Assembly: GCA_035550715.1 (NCBI GenBank)
Contig: DASZOP010000165.1
Location: 1-12,860 of the forward strand
Direction: 5' to 3'
Length of the DNA stretch: 12,860 nucleotides
DNA from: DASRVA01 sp035550715
GTDB taxonomy: Bacteria; Gemmatimonadota; Gemmatimonadetes; JACCXV01; JAHWKZ01
A program made the position numbers and the translations under genes. Shown here in pieces: positions 1 to 6,645 of this stretch (the stretch's first letter is position 1; each line of letters opens with the position of its first letter). The notes beneath the pieces were generated by a model. That model saw only the letters and a list, made by a program, of their open reading frames with translations. It did not search any database and was not told the DNA's origin.

Positions 1-632
1 AGCCAGCCGGTCTCGGCGATCTCCTGCACGAGGGGCAGCGGGGCCTGCAGGCGCTTGGCCCAGTCGTAGAGCTCCGCGGAGTCGGCCTGGGTGATCTTGC
101 GCACGTCGCCCAGGATCGACCGGAGGTGGCGGACGGCCTCCACGATGTTGCCGGTGCCGGCTTCGCCCTTGGAGCGGATCATGGCGGCGCCCTCGGAGAT
201 GCGCCGCAGGGCCTCGCCGAGGTTGGTGGCGCCGCAGACGAAGGGCACGGTGAAGGCCCACTTGTCGACGTGGTGTGCCTCGTCCGCCGGGGTGAGCACC
301 TCGGACTCGTCGACGTAGTCGACCCCCAGCGCCTGCAGGATCTGCGCCTCGACGAAGTGGCCGATGCGCGCCTTGGCCATCACCGGAATCGTGACGTTGT
401 CGATGATCCCCTGGACCAACTCGGGGTCGCTCATGCGGGCGACGCCGCCGTCGCGCCGGATGTCGGCGGGCACGCGCTCGAGCGCCATCACCGCGACCGC
501 GCCCGCCTCTTCGGCGATCACGGCCTCCTCGGCCGAGACGACATCCATGATCACGCCGCCCTTGAGCATCCGGGCGAGGCCGCGCTTGAGCTCGAGGGTG
601 CCGGTTTCGCGGGGTGTCGTGTCGGCGGTCAT
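1..632 (-). CDS. pdxS: Pyridoxal 5'-phosphate synthase lyase subunit PdxS (partial, C-terminus missing)
   Basis: This is the synthase subunit of the DXP-independent vitamin B6 route. It makes PLP from ribose 5-phosphate, glyceraldehyde 3-phosphate and ammonia supplied by the glutaminase PdxT. The 210 codons visible match the family almost without gaps, including VIMDVV, MALERVPADIR, MAKARIGH, DESEVLTPADE and KGEAGTGNIVEAVRH. By alignment to Bacillus PdxS (offset of six residues), D30, K87 and K155 correspond to the catalytic Asp24, Lys81 and Lys149. The frame runs off base 1, so roughly the last 80 residues, including the remainder of the barrel, are outside the window. pdxT would be expected beyond the edge but cannot be seen. 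The ATG at 632 was chosen because it gives the usual short N-terminus before the GTxxxKRG motif and has GAAAGG just upstream. An in-frame ATG at 650 is possible. The gene is divergent from the glycosyltransferase operon. Confidence 0.97.
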   Translation of the reverse strand, partial: MTADTTPRETGTLELKRGLARMLKGGVIMDVVSAEEAVIAEEAGAVAVMALERVPADIRRDGGVARMSDPELVQGIIDNVTIPVMAKARIGHFVEAQILQALGVDYVDESEVLTPADEAHHVDKWAFTVPFVCGATNLGEALRRISEGAAMIRSKGEAGTGNIVEAVRHLRSILGDVRKITQADSAELYDWAKRLQAPLPLVQEIAETGW

Positions 633-641
633 GACCTTTCG

Positions 642-669
642 AAGATACATGGGCCGACGGGCGGGACAA
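642..669 (-). promoter_or_regulatory. Candidate pdxS promoter
   Basis: On the minus strand, TTGTCC (669-664) and TATCTT (647-642) are separated by 16 nt and match the sigma70 consensus at four of six positions each. The -10 box ends only 9 nt before the ATG at 632, so the transcript would begin at or within a few bases of the start codon. If the promoter is real, the alternative start at 650 cannot be used. This is pattern matching only. Confidence 0.35.
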
Positions 670-695
670 AGGCCGAGCCGGAGGGCCGAACCCGA

Positions 696-724
696 TTGAC
701 CGGGCCCGGGGCGGGGGCTATTTC
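696..724 (+). promoter_or_regulatory. Candidate promoter of the glycosyltransferase operon
   Basis: TTGACC (696-701), a 17-nt spacer and TATTTC (719-724) form a sigma70-like promoter. The -35 matches five of six consensus bases and the -10 three of six. Transcription would start near 731, giving a short leader that contains the strong ribosome site AGGAGGT at 744-750. It is the only good candidate in the gap between pdxS and this operon. Confidence 0.5.
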
Positions 725-756
725 CCTTGAGCCGACGCCCGGAAGGAGGTGACGCC

Positions 757-1833
757 ATGCTGCGCTCGATGCCCGCCGAGCCGAACCGGATCCTGATCGT
801 GCGCCTCGGCGCGCTCGGTGACGTGGCGCGCGTCCTTCCGATGCTGAACGGGCTTCGGAAACGGTTCCCCGCGGCGGAGATCGACTGGGTCGTCCAGTCG
901 AAGGCCGCCGACCTCCTGGCCGGGCATCCCCAGATCGATCGACTGTGGATCGTCCCGTTCGTCCGCTGGAGCGAGGCCCTGTCTCCCGCCGCCCGTGACC
1001 TCAGACGCCGGATGCGGGCCCGCCGGTACGACCTCGTGCTGGACTTCCAGGGGATGCTGAAGGGGGCGGTATGGGCGGTGGCCGCGGGCGGTACTGCCGT
1101 CCGCGTGGGGTGGGGCCCCGGGCACACCAAGAACCTGACCTGGCTCTGGACGCACGGCGTGCGGTACCCGCCCGGGAAGGAGATCAACCGTCACCTCCGC
1201 CACCGGGCGCTCGTCGACTGGCTGGACGTCCCGGACGTCCCCGCGCTCCCGCTCGAGCTCTCCGACGTGGACACCTCCACGGTGGACGCTTTCCTGAAGG
1301 GTCTCGAGGGACCCCGCCCCTGGATTCTCGCCTATCCGGGATCGAGCGCGACCGGGAGCTACAAGCGGTGGGACCCGGACCGGTTCCGAAGCGCGCTGGC
1401 CGGGATACGGGACCGGACCGGAGGCACGGTCGTGGTCGGGTGGGGTCCGGCCGAGGAGGCGGAGGCGCTCGACTTCGCGCGTTCGCTCGGATCGCCCGTG
1501 GCTCCGCCGACCTCGATCCGCCAGCTCGCGTACCTGCTCGGGCGATGCGACCTGTTCGTCGGGATGGACACCGGGCCCATGCACCTGGCCGGGGTGATGG
1601 GGACGCCTGCCGTGGCCGTCTTCGGACGCTCCGATCCGCGCGTTCACGGTCCGGCCCCCTATCTGCCCGGGAAGGTCGTCGCGGGACCCGATGCCCGTCA
1701 CTGGCCGACCCGCGGCCGGGGCGGGCTCGAGCCTTTCCTCCTGCCCGAGCCGGAGCAGGTCGTCGAGGCGGCGCTGGAGGTTCTGGGCGCCGGCTCGGAG
1801 GCGCCACCGCGCGGCCCCGGCCGGCACGGCTGA
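757..1833 (+). CDS. GT9-family glycosyltransferase, LPS heptosyltransferase-like (WaaC/WaaF type)
   Basis: This is a 358-residue GT-B fold enzyme of the ADP-heptose:LPS heptosyltransferase family, which adds heptose to the LPS inner core on the cytoplasmic face of the inner membrane. The N-terminus shows ILIVRLGALGDV, where D22 corresponds to the catalytic Asp13 of E. coli WaaC, followed by FPAAEIDWVV and DFQGMLK. The C-terminal domain has YKRWDPDRF (K203 equals WaaC Lys192, which contacts the donor phosphates) and GMDTGPMHLAG (D271 equals Asp261), then FGRSDP. The ATG at 757 is preceded at 6 nt by AGGAGGT (744-750). A TTG at 727 lies upstream of this site and is unlikely. It is the first gene of a tight operon with two GT4 genes, which supports a role in LPS core or another surface glycan. 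The family is clear. The sugar donor and acceptor cannot be read from the sequence, and a WaaC-like role is inferred. Confidence 0.93.
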   Translation: MLRSMPAEPNRILIVRLGALGDVARVLPMLNGLRKRFPAAEIDWVVQSKAADLLAGHPQIDRLWIVPFVRWSEALSPAARDLRRRMRARRYDLVLDFQGMLKGAVWAVAAGGTAVRVGWGPGHTKNLTWLWTHGVRYPPGKEINRHLRHRALVDWLDVPDVPALPLELSDVDTSTVDAFLKGLEGPRPWILAYPGSSATGSYKRWDPDRFRSALAGIRDRTGGTVVVGWGPAEEAEALDFARSLGSPVAPPTSIRQLAYLLGRCDLFVGMDTGPMHLAGVMGTPAVAVFGRSDPRVHGPAPYLPGKVVAGPDARHWPTRGRGGLEPFLLPEPEQVVEAALEVLGAGSEAPPRGPGRHG

Positions 1834-1838
1834 CCCGC

Positions 1839-2975
1839 GTGCGCGTCCTGATCGCCAACGGCCTGCCCTGGATGGGCGGCGCCGAGCGGTGGACGGCGCA
1901 CGTGGCGCGAGGGCTCTCTGAGCGCGGTCACGGGGTCACCGCGGCGTGCCCCCCGGCGTCGGGTCTCTCCAACACGGCCCTCGGGTCGGGCGCGACCGTC
2001 CTTCCGTGGACGCCCCGGACCGGCCGCTCGGCCGGCCTCGCCCGGGCGATCGTCCGGGGACGGTTCGACGTCGTCGTCTCGACCGTCCGCGGCGAGCACC
2101 GCCGGGTCGGCCTCGCTGCACGCCGGGCCGGCCTGCCGGGATCGGTGGCCCGGCTCATGAGCGGCTGGACTCCGGACGGCCGGGCGCCGGCCTGGCGACG
2201 GGCGCTTCGCGGCTCGATCTACCGGCGACTCGTTCTCCTGGGTGTCGCCAACTCGGAGGCCGGCCGGCGGGAGGTCGTCCGCCAGGGAATTCTGCCGGCG
2301 GGGCGGGTGGCCACGATCCGGAACGGCGTCGACTTGGCGCGATTCGATCCCGACCGGGTGCCGCGTGGGAGGTTCCGGGCCGAGCTCGGGATCCCCGCCG
2401 ATCACGTTCTCGTCGTTTCCGTCTCCCGGTTCGTGGAGCGGAAGGGACAGCCGTGGGAGCTGGCCGCGCTGGGACCGGTGGTTGCCGCGCGGTCCGACGT
2501 CCACGTCGTCTTCGTGGGGCCCTGCCGGGAAGAGGAGCGCGCCTGGCGGGGCGGGCTCGTCCGCCGGGCCTCCGGTTTCCCGGGCGCTGCCCGGATCCGC
2601 TTCCTCGAGGAGCGTCCGGACGTTCCCGTGGTCCTGGCCGACGCCGACCTCCTCGTCCGCGGAAGCGTCGAGGAGGGGCTTCCCAACATCGTCCTGGAGG
2701 CCCTGGCGATGCGTGTGCCGGTCGTGGCCACCGGGATCTGCGGGACGCCCGAGGCGGTCGTGGACGGCACGACCGGCCGGCTGGTCCCGCCCCGCGATCC
2801 CGCGGCCCTCAGGCGCGCGGTCCTGGATCTCTTGCGCGCTCCGGCGAGCCGACGCGGCGCCCTCGGGGAGGCCGGTCGAGAGCGGGTCGAGCGGCTCTTC
2901 GGGATGGACCGGATGGTCGAGGAGTACGAGCGGCTTTTCGAGCGGGCGGCGTCGGCGGGGCGCCGGGACCGGTGA
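1839..2975 (+). CDS. GT4-family glycosyltransferase (first of two tandem paralogs)
   Basis: This is a 378-residue retaining glycosyltransferase of the GT4 group with a GT-B fold. It presumably transfers a sugar from a nucleotide donor to the product of the preceding GT9 enzyme. The N-terminal domain begins VRVLIANGLPWMGGAERW, with the glycine-rich GGAE loop typical of the family. The C-terminal domain has VSRFVERKG, where R197 and K202 are the usual diphosphate-binding pair, and an E-x7-E element in EEGLPNIVLEAL (E279 and E287), followed by PVVATGICGTPEAV. The start is a GTG 5 nt after the previous stop. This is translational coupling rather than a free ribosome site, and the protein then opens directly with the first beta strand. 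The reading frame stays open far upstream through the GT9 gene, but that stretch is a shadow. The protein is clearly homologous to the next gene along its whole length. Donor and acceptor are unknown. Confidence 0.91.
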   Translation: MRVLIANGLPWMGGAERWTAHVARGLSERGHGVTAACPPASGLSNTALGSGATVLPWTPRTGRSAGLARAIVRGRFDVVVSTVRGEHRRVGLAARRAGLPGSVARLMSGWTPDGRAPAWRRALRGSIYRRLVLLGVANSEAGRREVVRQGILPAGRVATIRNGVDLARFDPDRVPRGRFRAELGIPADHVLVVSVSRFVERKGQPWELAALGPVVAARSDVHVVFVGPCREEERAWRGGLVRRASGFPGAARIRFLEERPDVPVVLADADLLVRGSVEEGLPNIVLEALAMRVPVVATGICGTPEAVVDGTTGRLVPPRDPAALRRAVLDLLRAPASRRGALGEAGRERVERLFGMDRMVEEYERLFERAASAGRRDR

Positions 2976-4117
2976 GGATCCTGGCGGTCAACGCGATCTC
3001 CTTCGTGGGCGGGGCCGAGGAGTGGCTGCTCCATCTCGTCCGCGGCCTGGCGCCGCGCGGCCACCGGATCGAAGTCGCGCACGATCCCCGCTCGTCGCTC
3101 GGGCACCGCGCGCGGGAGGCCGGCGCCGAAGCGGCGTGGACGCTTCCATACGGGCCGGGAGCGAGGTTCTTGGCCGCCGCCCGGGTCGCGCGGCGCGCCC
3201 GGCGCGCGCGCTACGACGTCATCGTCTCGACCAGCCGCTCCGACTTGGTCGCGGCCGGACTGGGCGCACGGCTGGCCGGGCTTCCGGGGGCGGTGGCCCG
3301 GCTCAACAGCGGCTGGTCGCCCGACGATCCGGTCGTCCGCGGGGGGTGGACCTGGCGCCGCCACCGGCTCTACCACCGCCACCTGGTCCACCTGGCCGCG
3401 ACCAACTCCGAAGCGGGAAAGGCGGATCTCGTGGCCCGCGGCTTTCTCGCACCGGACCGGGTCGAGGTCATCCACAACGGGGTCGACGTGGAGCGGTTCG
3501 ATCCTGGTCGCGTGGTCCCCGGCCGCTTCCGATCGGAGCTCGCGATCCCGGCGGGGGCTCCGCTCGTCGTCTCGGTCGCTCGCTACGCCCCTGGCCGCGC
3601 CCAGGAGGCGGAGGTGGACGCGGCCGGGCGCCTGGTCGCCTCCCGTCCCGACCTCCGGTTCGTGTTCGCCGGCTCCTGCCGGCCGGCCGACCGCGGCTTC
3701 CGAGAATCGCTCCGGTCACGCGCCCGGGCCTTCCCGCAGGGGGACCGGATCCTGTTCCTCGAGGAGCGGGAGGACGTGCCGTCGATCCTGAAGGACGCCG
3801 ACGTCCTGGCACGGGTCATGTCGACCGAAGGCCTGGCCAACGTCGCTCTCGAGGCGATGGCGATGAAGGTGCCCGTGGTCGGTGCGGCGATCTCCGGGAT
3901 GGCGGAGGCCGTCCAGGAGGGGAGGACGGGCCGTCTGGTGGCCCCCGGCGACGCCGTCGCGATCGCCGGCGCGGTCGAGGCGATCCTGTCCCTGCCGGCC
4001 GAGCGGCGGCGCGAGATGGGGGAGCGCGGCCGCGCGATCGTCCGGGAGCGGTTCTCGCTTCCGGCCATGGCGGAGCGCTACGAAGCCCTCTTCCGGCGAG
4101 CGCGCCGACCCGGCTAG
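2972..4117 (+). CDS. GT4-family glycosyltransferase (second tandem paralog, altered donor-site motif)
   Basis: This is a 381-residue GT4 enzyme that starts with GTG inside the stop of the preceding gene (GTGA, 4-nt overlap). It mirrors its neighbour block by block: VRILAVNAISFVGGAEEW, a VARLNSGWSPD segment, ATNSEAGK, HNGVDVERFDP, FLEEREDVPSILKDAD and TEGLANVALEAMAMKVPVV. The E-x7-E pair is E286 and E294. The usual basic pair of the donor site is changed: R204 is present, but the position aligned with K202 of the first copy is R209, and the following glycine is A210 (GRAQE instead of RKGQP). Positive charge is kept, so the enzyme may be active with different donor handling. The gene ends in the TAG of a CTAG shared with the convergent acs gene. 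A tandem duplication with divergence is the simplest reading. The substrate is unknown, and probably part of the same LPS or surface glycan pathway. Confidence 0.91.
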   Translation: MRILAVNAISFVGGAEEWLLHLVRGLAPRGHRIEVAHDPRSSLGHRAREAGAEAAWTLPYGPGARFLAAARVARRARRARYDVIVSTSRSDLVAAGLGARLAGLPGAVARLNSGWSPDDPVVRGGWTWRRHRLYHRHLVHLAATNSEAGKADLVARGFLAPDRVEVIHNGVDVERFDPGRVVPGRFRSELAIPAGAPLVVSVARYAPGRAQEAEVDAAGRLVASRPDLRFVFAGSCRPADRGFRESLRSRARAFPQGDRILFLEEREDVPSILKDADVLARVMSTEGLANVALEAMAMKVPVVGAAISGMAEAVQEGRTGRLVAPGDAVAIAGAVEAILSLPAERRREMGERGRAIVRERFSLPAMAERYEALFRRARRPG

Positions 4118-6066
4118 CTCTCCTGCTCCTCGCGCAGGCGCTCGAGGACGGAGTAGTCCTCGAGCGTGGTCGTGTCGCCGACCTTCTCGAGCCCGGCCGC
4201 GATGTCCTTGAGGAGACGGCGCATGATCTTGCCGCTCCTGGTCTTCGGGAGCGCCTCGGCGAACCGGATCTCCGAGGGGCGCGCGAGCGCGCCGATCTGG
4301 TCGGCGACGAAGGCCTTGAGGGCGTCGCGAAGTCCGTCATCGGGCAGGGCGCGCGACTCGAGCGTGCAGAAGGCGACGATCGCCTGCCCCTTGAGCTCGT
4401 CCGGCCGGCCGACTACGGCGGCCTCGACGACGGCGTCGTGGGCCACGAGCGCGCTCTCGATCTCGGCCGTGCCCAGCCGGTGACCCGCCACGTTGAGGAC
4501 GTCGTCCACACGGCCCACGATCCAGAAGTACCCGTCCTCGTCGACGTGCGCGCCGTCGCCGGTGAAGTACCACCCGCGATCGGCGTATCCGGACCAGTAC
4601 TGCTCGCGGTACCGATCGTCGTCGCCCCAGAGGGTCCGCAGCATGGACGGCCAGGGACGCCGGATCACCAGGTAGCCACCGGCGCCGGGCCCGACCTCGC
4701 GGCCCTCTTCGTCCACCACGGCGGGATCGACCCCGAAGAAGGGAAGGGTGGCCGAGCCGGGCTTGGTGGTGGTCGCTCCGGGCAACGGGGTGATCATGAT
4801 CGACCCGGTCTCGGTCTGCCACCACGTGTCGACGATCGGGCACCGCCCGCCCCCGATCGTGCGGTGGTACCACATCCACGCCTCCGGATTGATCGGCTCG
4901 CCGACGGTCCCGAGGAGACGCAGGGACGATAGATCGTGCCGTGCCGGCCACTCGTCGCCCCACTTCTCAAAGGCGCGGATGGCGGTGGGCGCCGTGTAGA
5001 AGACGGTCACGCCGTGGCGCTCGACGATGTCCCAGAACCGGTCCGGCGCGGGATGATCGGGCGCGCCCTCGTACATGACCACCGTCGCCCCGTTGGCCAG
5101 CGGTCCGTAGACCACGTAGGAATGGCCGGTGACCCACCCGATGTCGGCGGTGCACCAGAACACGTCCTCGTCCCGCAGGTCGAAGACGTACGCCGTCGTG
5201 AGCGCGGCGCCCAGCAGGTAGCCCGCGGTCGTGTGCAGGATCCCCTTGGGCTTCCCGGTCGTGCCCGAGGTGTAGAGGATGAACAAAGGGTGCTCGGAGT
5301 CGAGGGAGACGGGCTCGGACGGTCCGGGAGACTCGCGGACGAAGTCGTTCCACCAGACGTCCCGGCCCTCGTGCCACTCGACCTCGGCGCCGGTCCGTCG
5401 CAGGACGATGACCGTCTCGACGGTCGGGCAGTGGGCCATGGCCCGGTCCACGTTGGCCTTGAGAGGGACGATCTGGCCGCGTCGCCAGCCTCCGTCGGCC
5501 GTGATCACCGTCCGGGCGCCGGCGTCCTGTACGCGGTCCTTGATGGCCTCGGCGCTGAAGCCGCCGAAGATCACGCTGTGGACCAGCCCGGCGCGCGCGC
5601 AGGCCAGCATGGCGATCGCCAGTTCGGGAACCATCGGCATGTAGATGGCCACCCGGTCCCCCGGCTCGAGCCCGAGCCCGCGGAGGGCCCCCGCGAACCG
5701 CGCGGTCGCCGCGTGGAGCTCGCCGTAGGTGATGTCGCGGCGCTCTCCGGGGGGCTCACCCTCCCACCGGATGGCGATCCGCCCCGCCCGCGTGGCGAGG
5801 TGCCGGTCGAGGCAGTTGAAGGAGACGTTGATCCGGCCGCCCACGAACCACCGCGCGTGGGGCGGGTCCCACTCGAGAACCCGGTCCCATGGTTCGATCC
5901 AATCCAGGCGCTCCGCCATCCGACCCCAGAACGCCTCCGGTCGCTCGAGCGACTCCGCGTGAAGGCGGCGCAGCTCGTCGAGCGAGCTGATCACGGCGCG
6001 GCGGGCGAACGCCTCGGGAGGCGGGAACCGCCGGTCCTCGTGGAGCATGGTGTCGATCGTCGTCAT
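4114..6066 (-). CDS. acs: Acetyl-CoA synthetase (AMP-forming)
   Basis: This enzyme activates acetate to acetyl-AMP and then acetyl-CoA in the cytoplasm, feeding central metabolism and acetate scavenging. The 650-residue length is the usual full length for Acs. It shows the N-terminal Acs region (residues 26-85), the adenylate-forming core with YTSGTTGKPKGILHT, VGEPINPEAW and DTWWQTETG (W416 corresponds to the tryptophan that restricts the pocket to acetate in Salmonella Acs), then YFTGDGAHVDEDGY and GRVDDVLNVAGHRL. The C-terminal lid carries PKTRSGKIMRR, whose K613 is the conserved catalytic lysine that is acetylated in other bacteria. The ATG at 6066 has GGAGG 3 nt upstream. The minor in-frame ATG at 6048 has no ribosome site. 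The gene runs in the same direction as the Met-rich lipoprotein 124 nt upstream, with a hairpin between them. It overlaps the convergent glycosyltransferase by 4 nt. No unusual residue was noticed. Confidence 0.98.
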   Translation of the reverse strand: MTTIDTMLHEDRRFPPPEAFARRAVISSLDELRRLHAESLERPEAFWGRMAERLDWIEPWDRVLEWDPPHARWFVGGRINVSFNCLDRHLATRAGRIAIRWEGEPPGERRDITYGELHAATARFAGALRGLGLEPGDRVAIYMPMVPELAIAMLACARAGLVHSVIFGGFSAEAIKDRVQDAGARTVITADGGWRRGQIVPLKANVDRAMAHCPTVETVIVLRRTGAEVEWHEGRDVWWNDFVRESPGPSEPVSLDSEHPLFILYTSGTTGKPKGILHTTAGYLLGAALTTAYVFDLRDEDVFWCTADIGWVTGHSYVVYGPLANGATVVMYEGAPDHPAPDRFWDIVERHGVTVFYTAPTAIRAFEKWGDEWPARHDLSSLRLLGTVGEPINPEAWMWYHRTIGGGRCPIVDTWWQTETGSIMITPLPGATTTKPGSATLPFFGVDPAVVDEEGREVGPGAGGYLVIRRPWPSMLRTLWGDDDRYREQYWSGYADRGWYFTGDGAHVDEDGYFWIVGRVDDVLNVAGHRLGTAEIESALVAHDAVVEAAVVGRPDELKGQAIVAFCTLESRALPDDGLRDALKAFVADQIGALARPSEIRFAEALPKTRSGKIMRRLLKDIAAGLEKVGDTTTLEDYSVLERLREEQES

Positions 6067-6126
6067 GGACCTCCGGAGGCAGGGTTCGAGCCCGGCCGCG
6101 GGTACGGGCGTCCCGGCGAACGCGAA

Positions 6127-6152
6127 GCGGCCGCCCCGTGGGAGGCGGCCGC
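6127..6152 (-). terminator. GC-rich hairpin, possible terminator of the Met-rich lipoprotein gene
   Basis: GCGGCCGCC (6127-6135) and GGCGGCCGC (6144-6152) form a perfect 9-bp stem around an 8-nt loop. It lies 38 nt past the stop of the small lipoprotein gene and about 60 nt before acs, both on the minus strand. No T-run follows on either strand, so it is not a textbook intrinsic terminator. It could slow polymerase, protect the upstream mRNA 3' end, or separate the expression of the two genes. Each arm contains the 8-bp palindrome GCGGCCGC. Confidence 0.45.
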
Positions 6153-6190
6153 CCGTCTGGATCCGATCCTCTTGTGGAAGAAAGCCGGGG

Positions 6191-6418
6191 TTACATCTGG
6201 TGGGTGGTGTCGCCCATCAGCATCGTGTCGCCCATCATCATCGTGTCCTCGGGGCCCATCATCATGGTGTCCTCCGGGAACTCGGCGGGCGGCGGCGTGG
6301 TCATCGCGGTGTCTGCCGGCGTCAGCTCGGTGTCGGCTTCCTCGCCCTGCTGGCCGCAGGCGCCGATCGACAGCGTCACGGCGATGGTCAGCACCGGAAT
6401 GATCCTCGACAAACGCAT
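6191..6418 (-). CDS. Small Met-rich repeat lipoprotein
   Basis: This is a 75-residue predicted lipoprotein that I do not recognise as a named family. The ATG at 6418 has GGAGG 8 nt upstream (about 6427-6431), which favours it over an upstream ATG that would add 40 residues of non-signal sequence. Residues 1-20 form a signal peptide (MRLSRIIPVL then a hydrophobic core) ending in the lipobox IGAC with C21 as the lipid anchor. The mature 54 residues are acidic, have no further cysteine and hold ten methionines. They consist of about six short units that begin with DT: ADTELTP, ADTAMTT, EDTMMMGP, EDTMMMG, DTMLMG and DTTHQM. Met-rich periplasmic segments often bind Cu(I) or other soft metals, and a terminal His would fit. 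That role is inference, since no copper gene is nearby. It lies upstream of acs in the same direction and divergent from another small lipoprotein. The signal peptide and ribosome site make it a likely real gene. Confidence 0.7.
   Translation of the reverse strand: MRLSRIIPVLTIAVTLSIGACGQQGEEADTELTPADTAMTTPPPAEFPEDTMMMGPEDTMMMGDTMLMGDTTHQM
6207..6278 (-). repeat. Short tandem repeats inside the Met-rich lipoprotein gene
   Basis: Read on the plus strand, units beginning GTGTC and containing CCCATCATCATC-type cores recur at 6207-6224 (18 nt), 6225-6242 (18 nt) and 6243-6266 (24 nt), with a partial unit after 6267. Unit lengths are multiples of three, so gain or loss of a unit keeps the frame. 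On the coding strand they encode the EDTMMMGP, EDTMMMG and DTMLMG units. Slippage between units could make the length vary between strains. Confidence 0.75.
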
Positions 6419-6543
6419 TCGCGGAACCTCCGTCTCTGGGTCCTGTTTGGTGGAAACAACCCGTCGATGCCCGAGCGGCTGACCCCTGTGGCCCGCACGC
6501 ATCCCCTGAATGTGGGCGCTGGGCCCGAGCTTCGTCAAGCGGC

Positions 6544-6572
6544 TTGCCGCGATTCGGCGCGGATTCGATACT
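6544..6572 (+). promoter_or_regulatory. Candidate promoter of the 11-mer repeat lipoprotein
   Basis: TTGCCG (6544-6549), a 17-nt spacer and GATACT (6567-6572) match the sigma70 boxes at four of six positions each. The start point would be near 6579, with a leader of about 65 nt before the ATG at 6646. It lies within the 227-nt region shared by two divergent lipoprotein genes. I found no convincing promoter for the minus-strand gene there. Confidence 0.4.
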
Positions 6573-6645
6573 CGGGCCGTCGGGCCTGAAAGGGTGGCCA
6601 GCGGGTCGCGGGACGGCCCCGGGGCCGGCAGGCCAGGGAGGGAAC

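Noticed and set aside
633..650. Alternative pdxS start at 650
   Set aside because: It has no ribosome site and would overlap the only plausible -10 box. It is not fully excluded.
126..752. A 208-codon plus-strand open frame opposite pdxS
   Set aside because: pdxS on the other strand is unmistakable, and this frame is its mirror.
727..756. TTG start at 727 for the GT9 gene
   Set aside because: The AGGAGGT ribosome site (744-750) lies inside this extension and points to the ATG at 757.
2242..4932. An 896-codon plus-strand open frame across both GT4 genes and into acs
   Set aside because: It has Arg/Pro/Ser-rich shadow composition, no motif, and crosses two real genes plus a convergent one.
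6207..6278. The short repeats considered as a CRISPR-like array
   Set aside because: Units are contiguous 18-24-nt coding repeats without spacers and lie in a lipoprotein frame.
4936..6402. A 488-codon plus-strand open frame antisense to acs
   Set aside because: The acs frame is a full-length, motif-complete enzyme. The antisense product has no recognisable domain.
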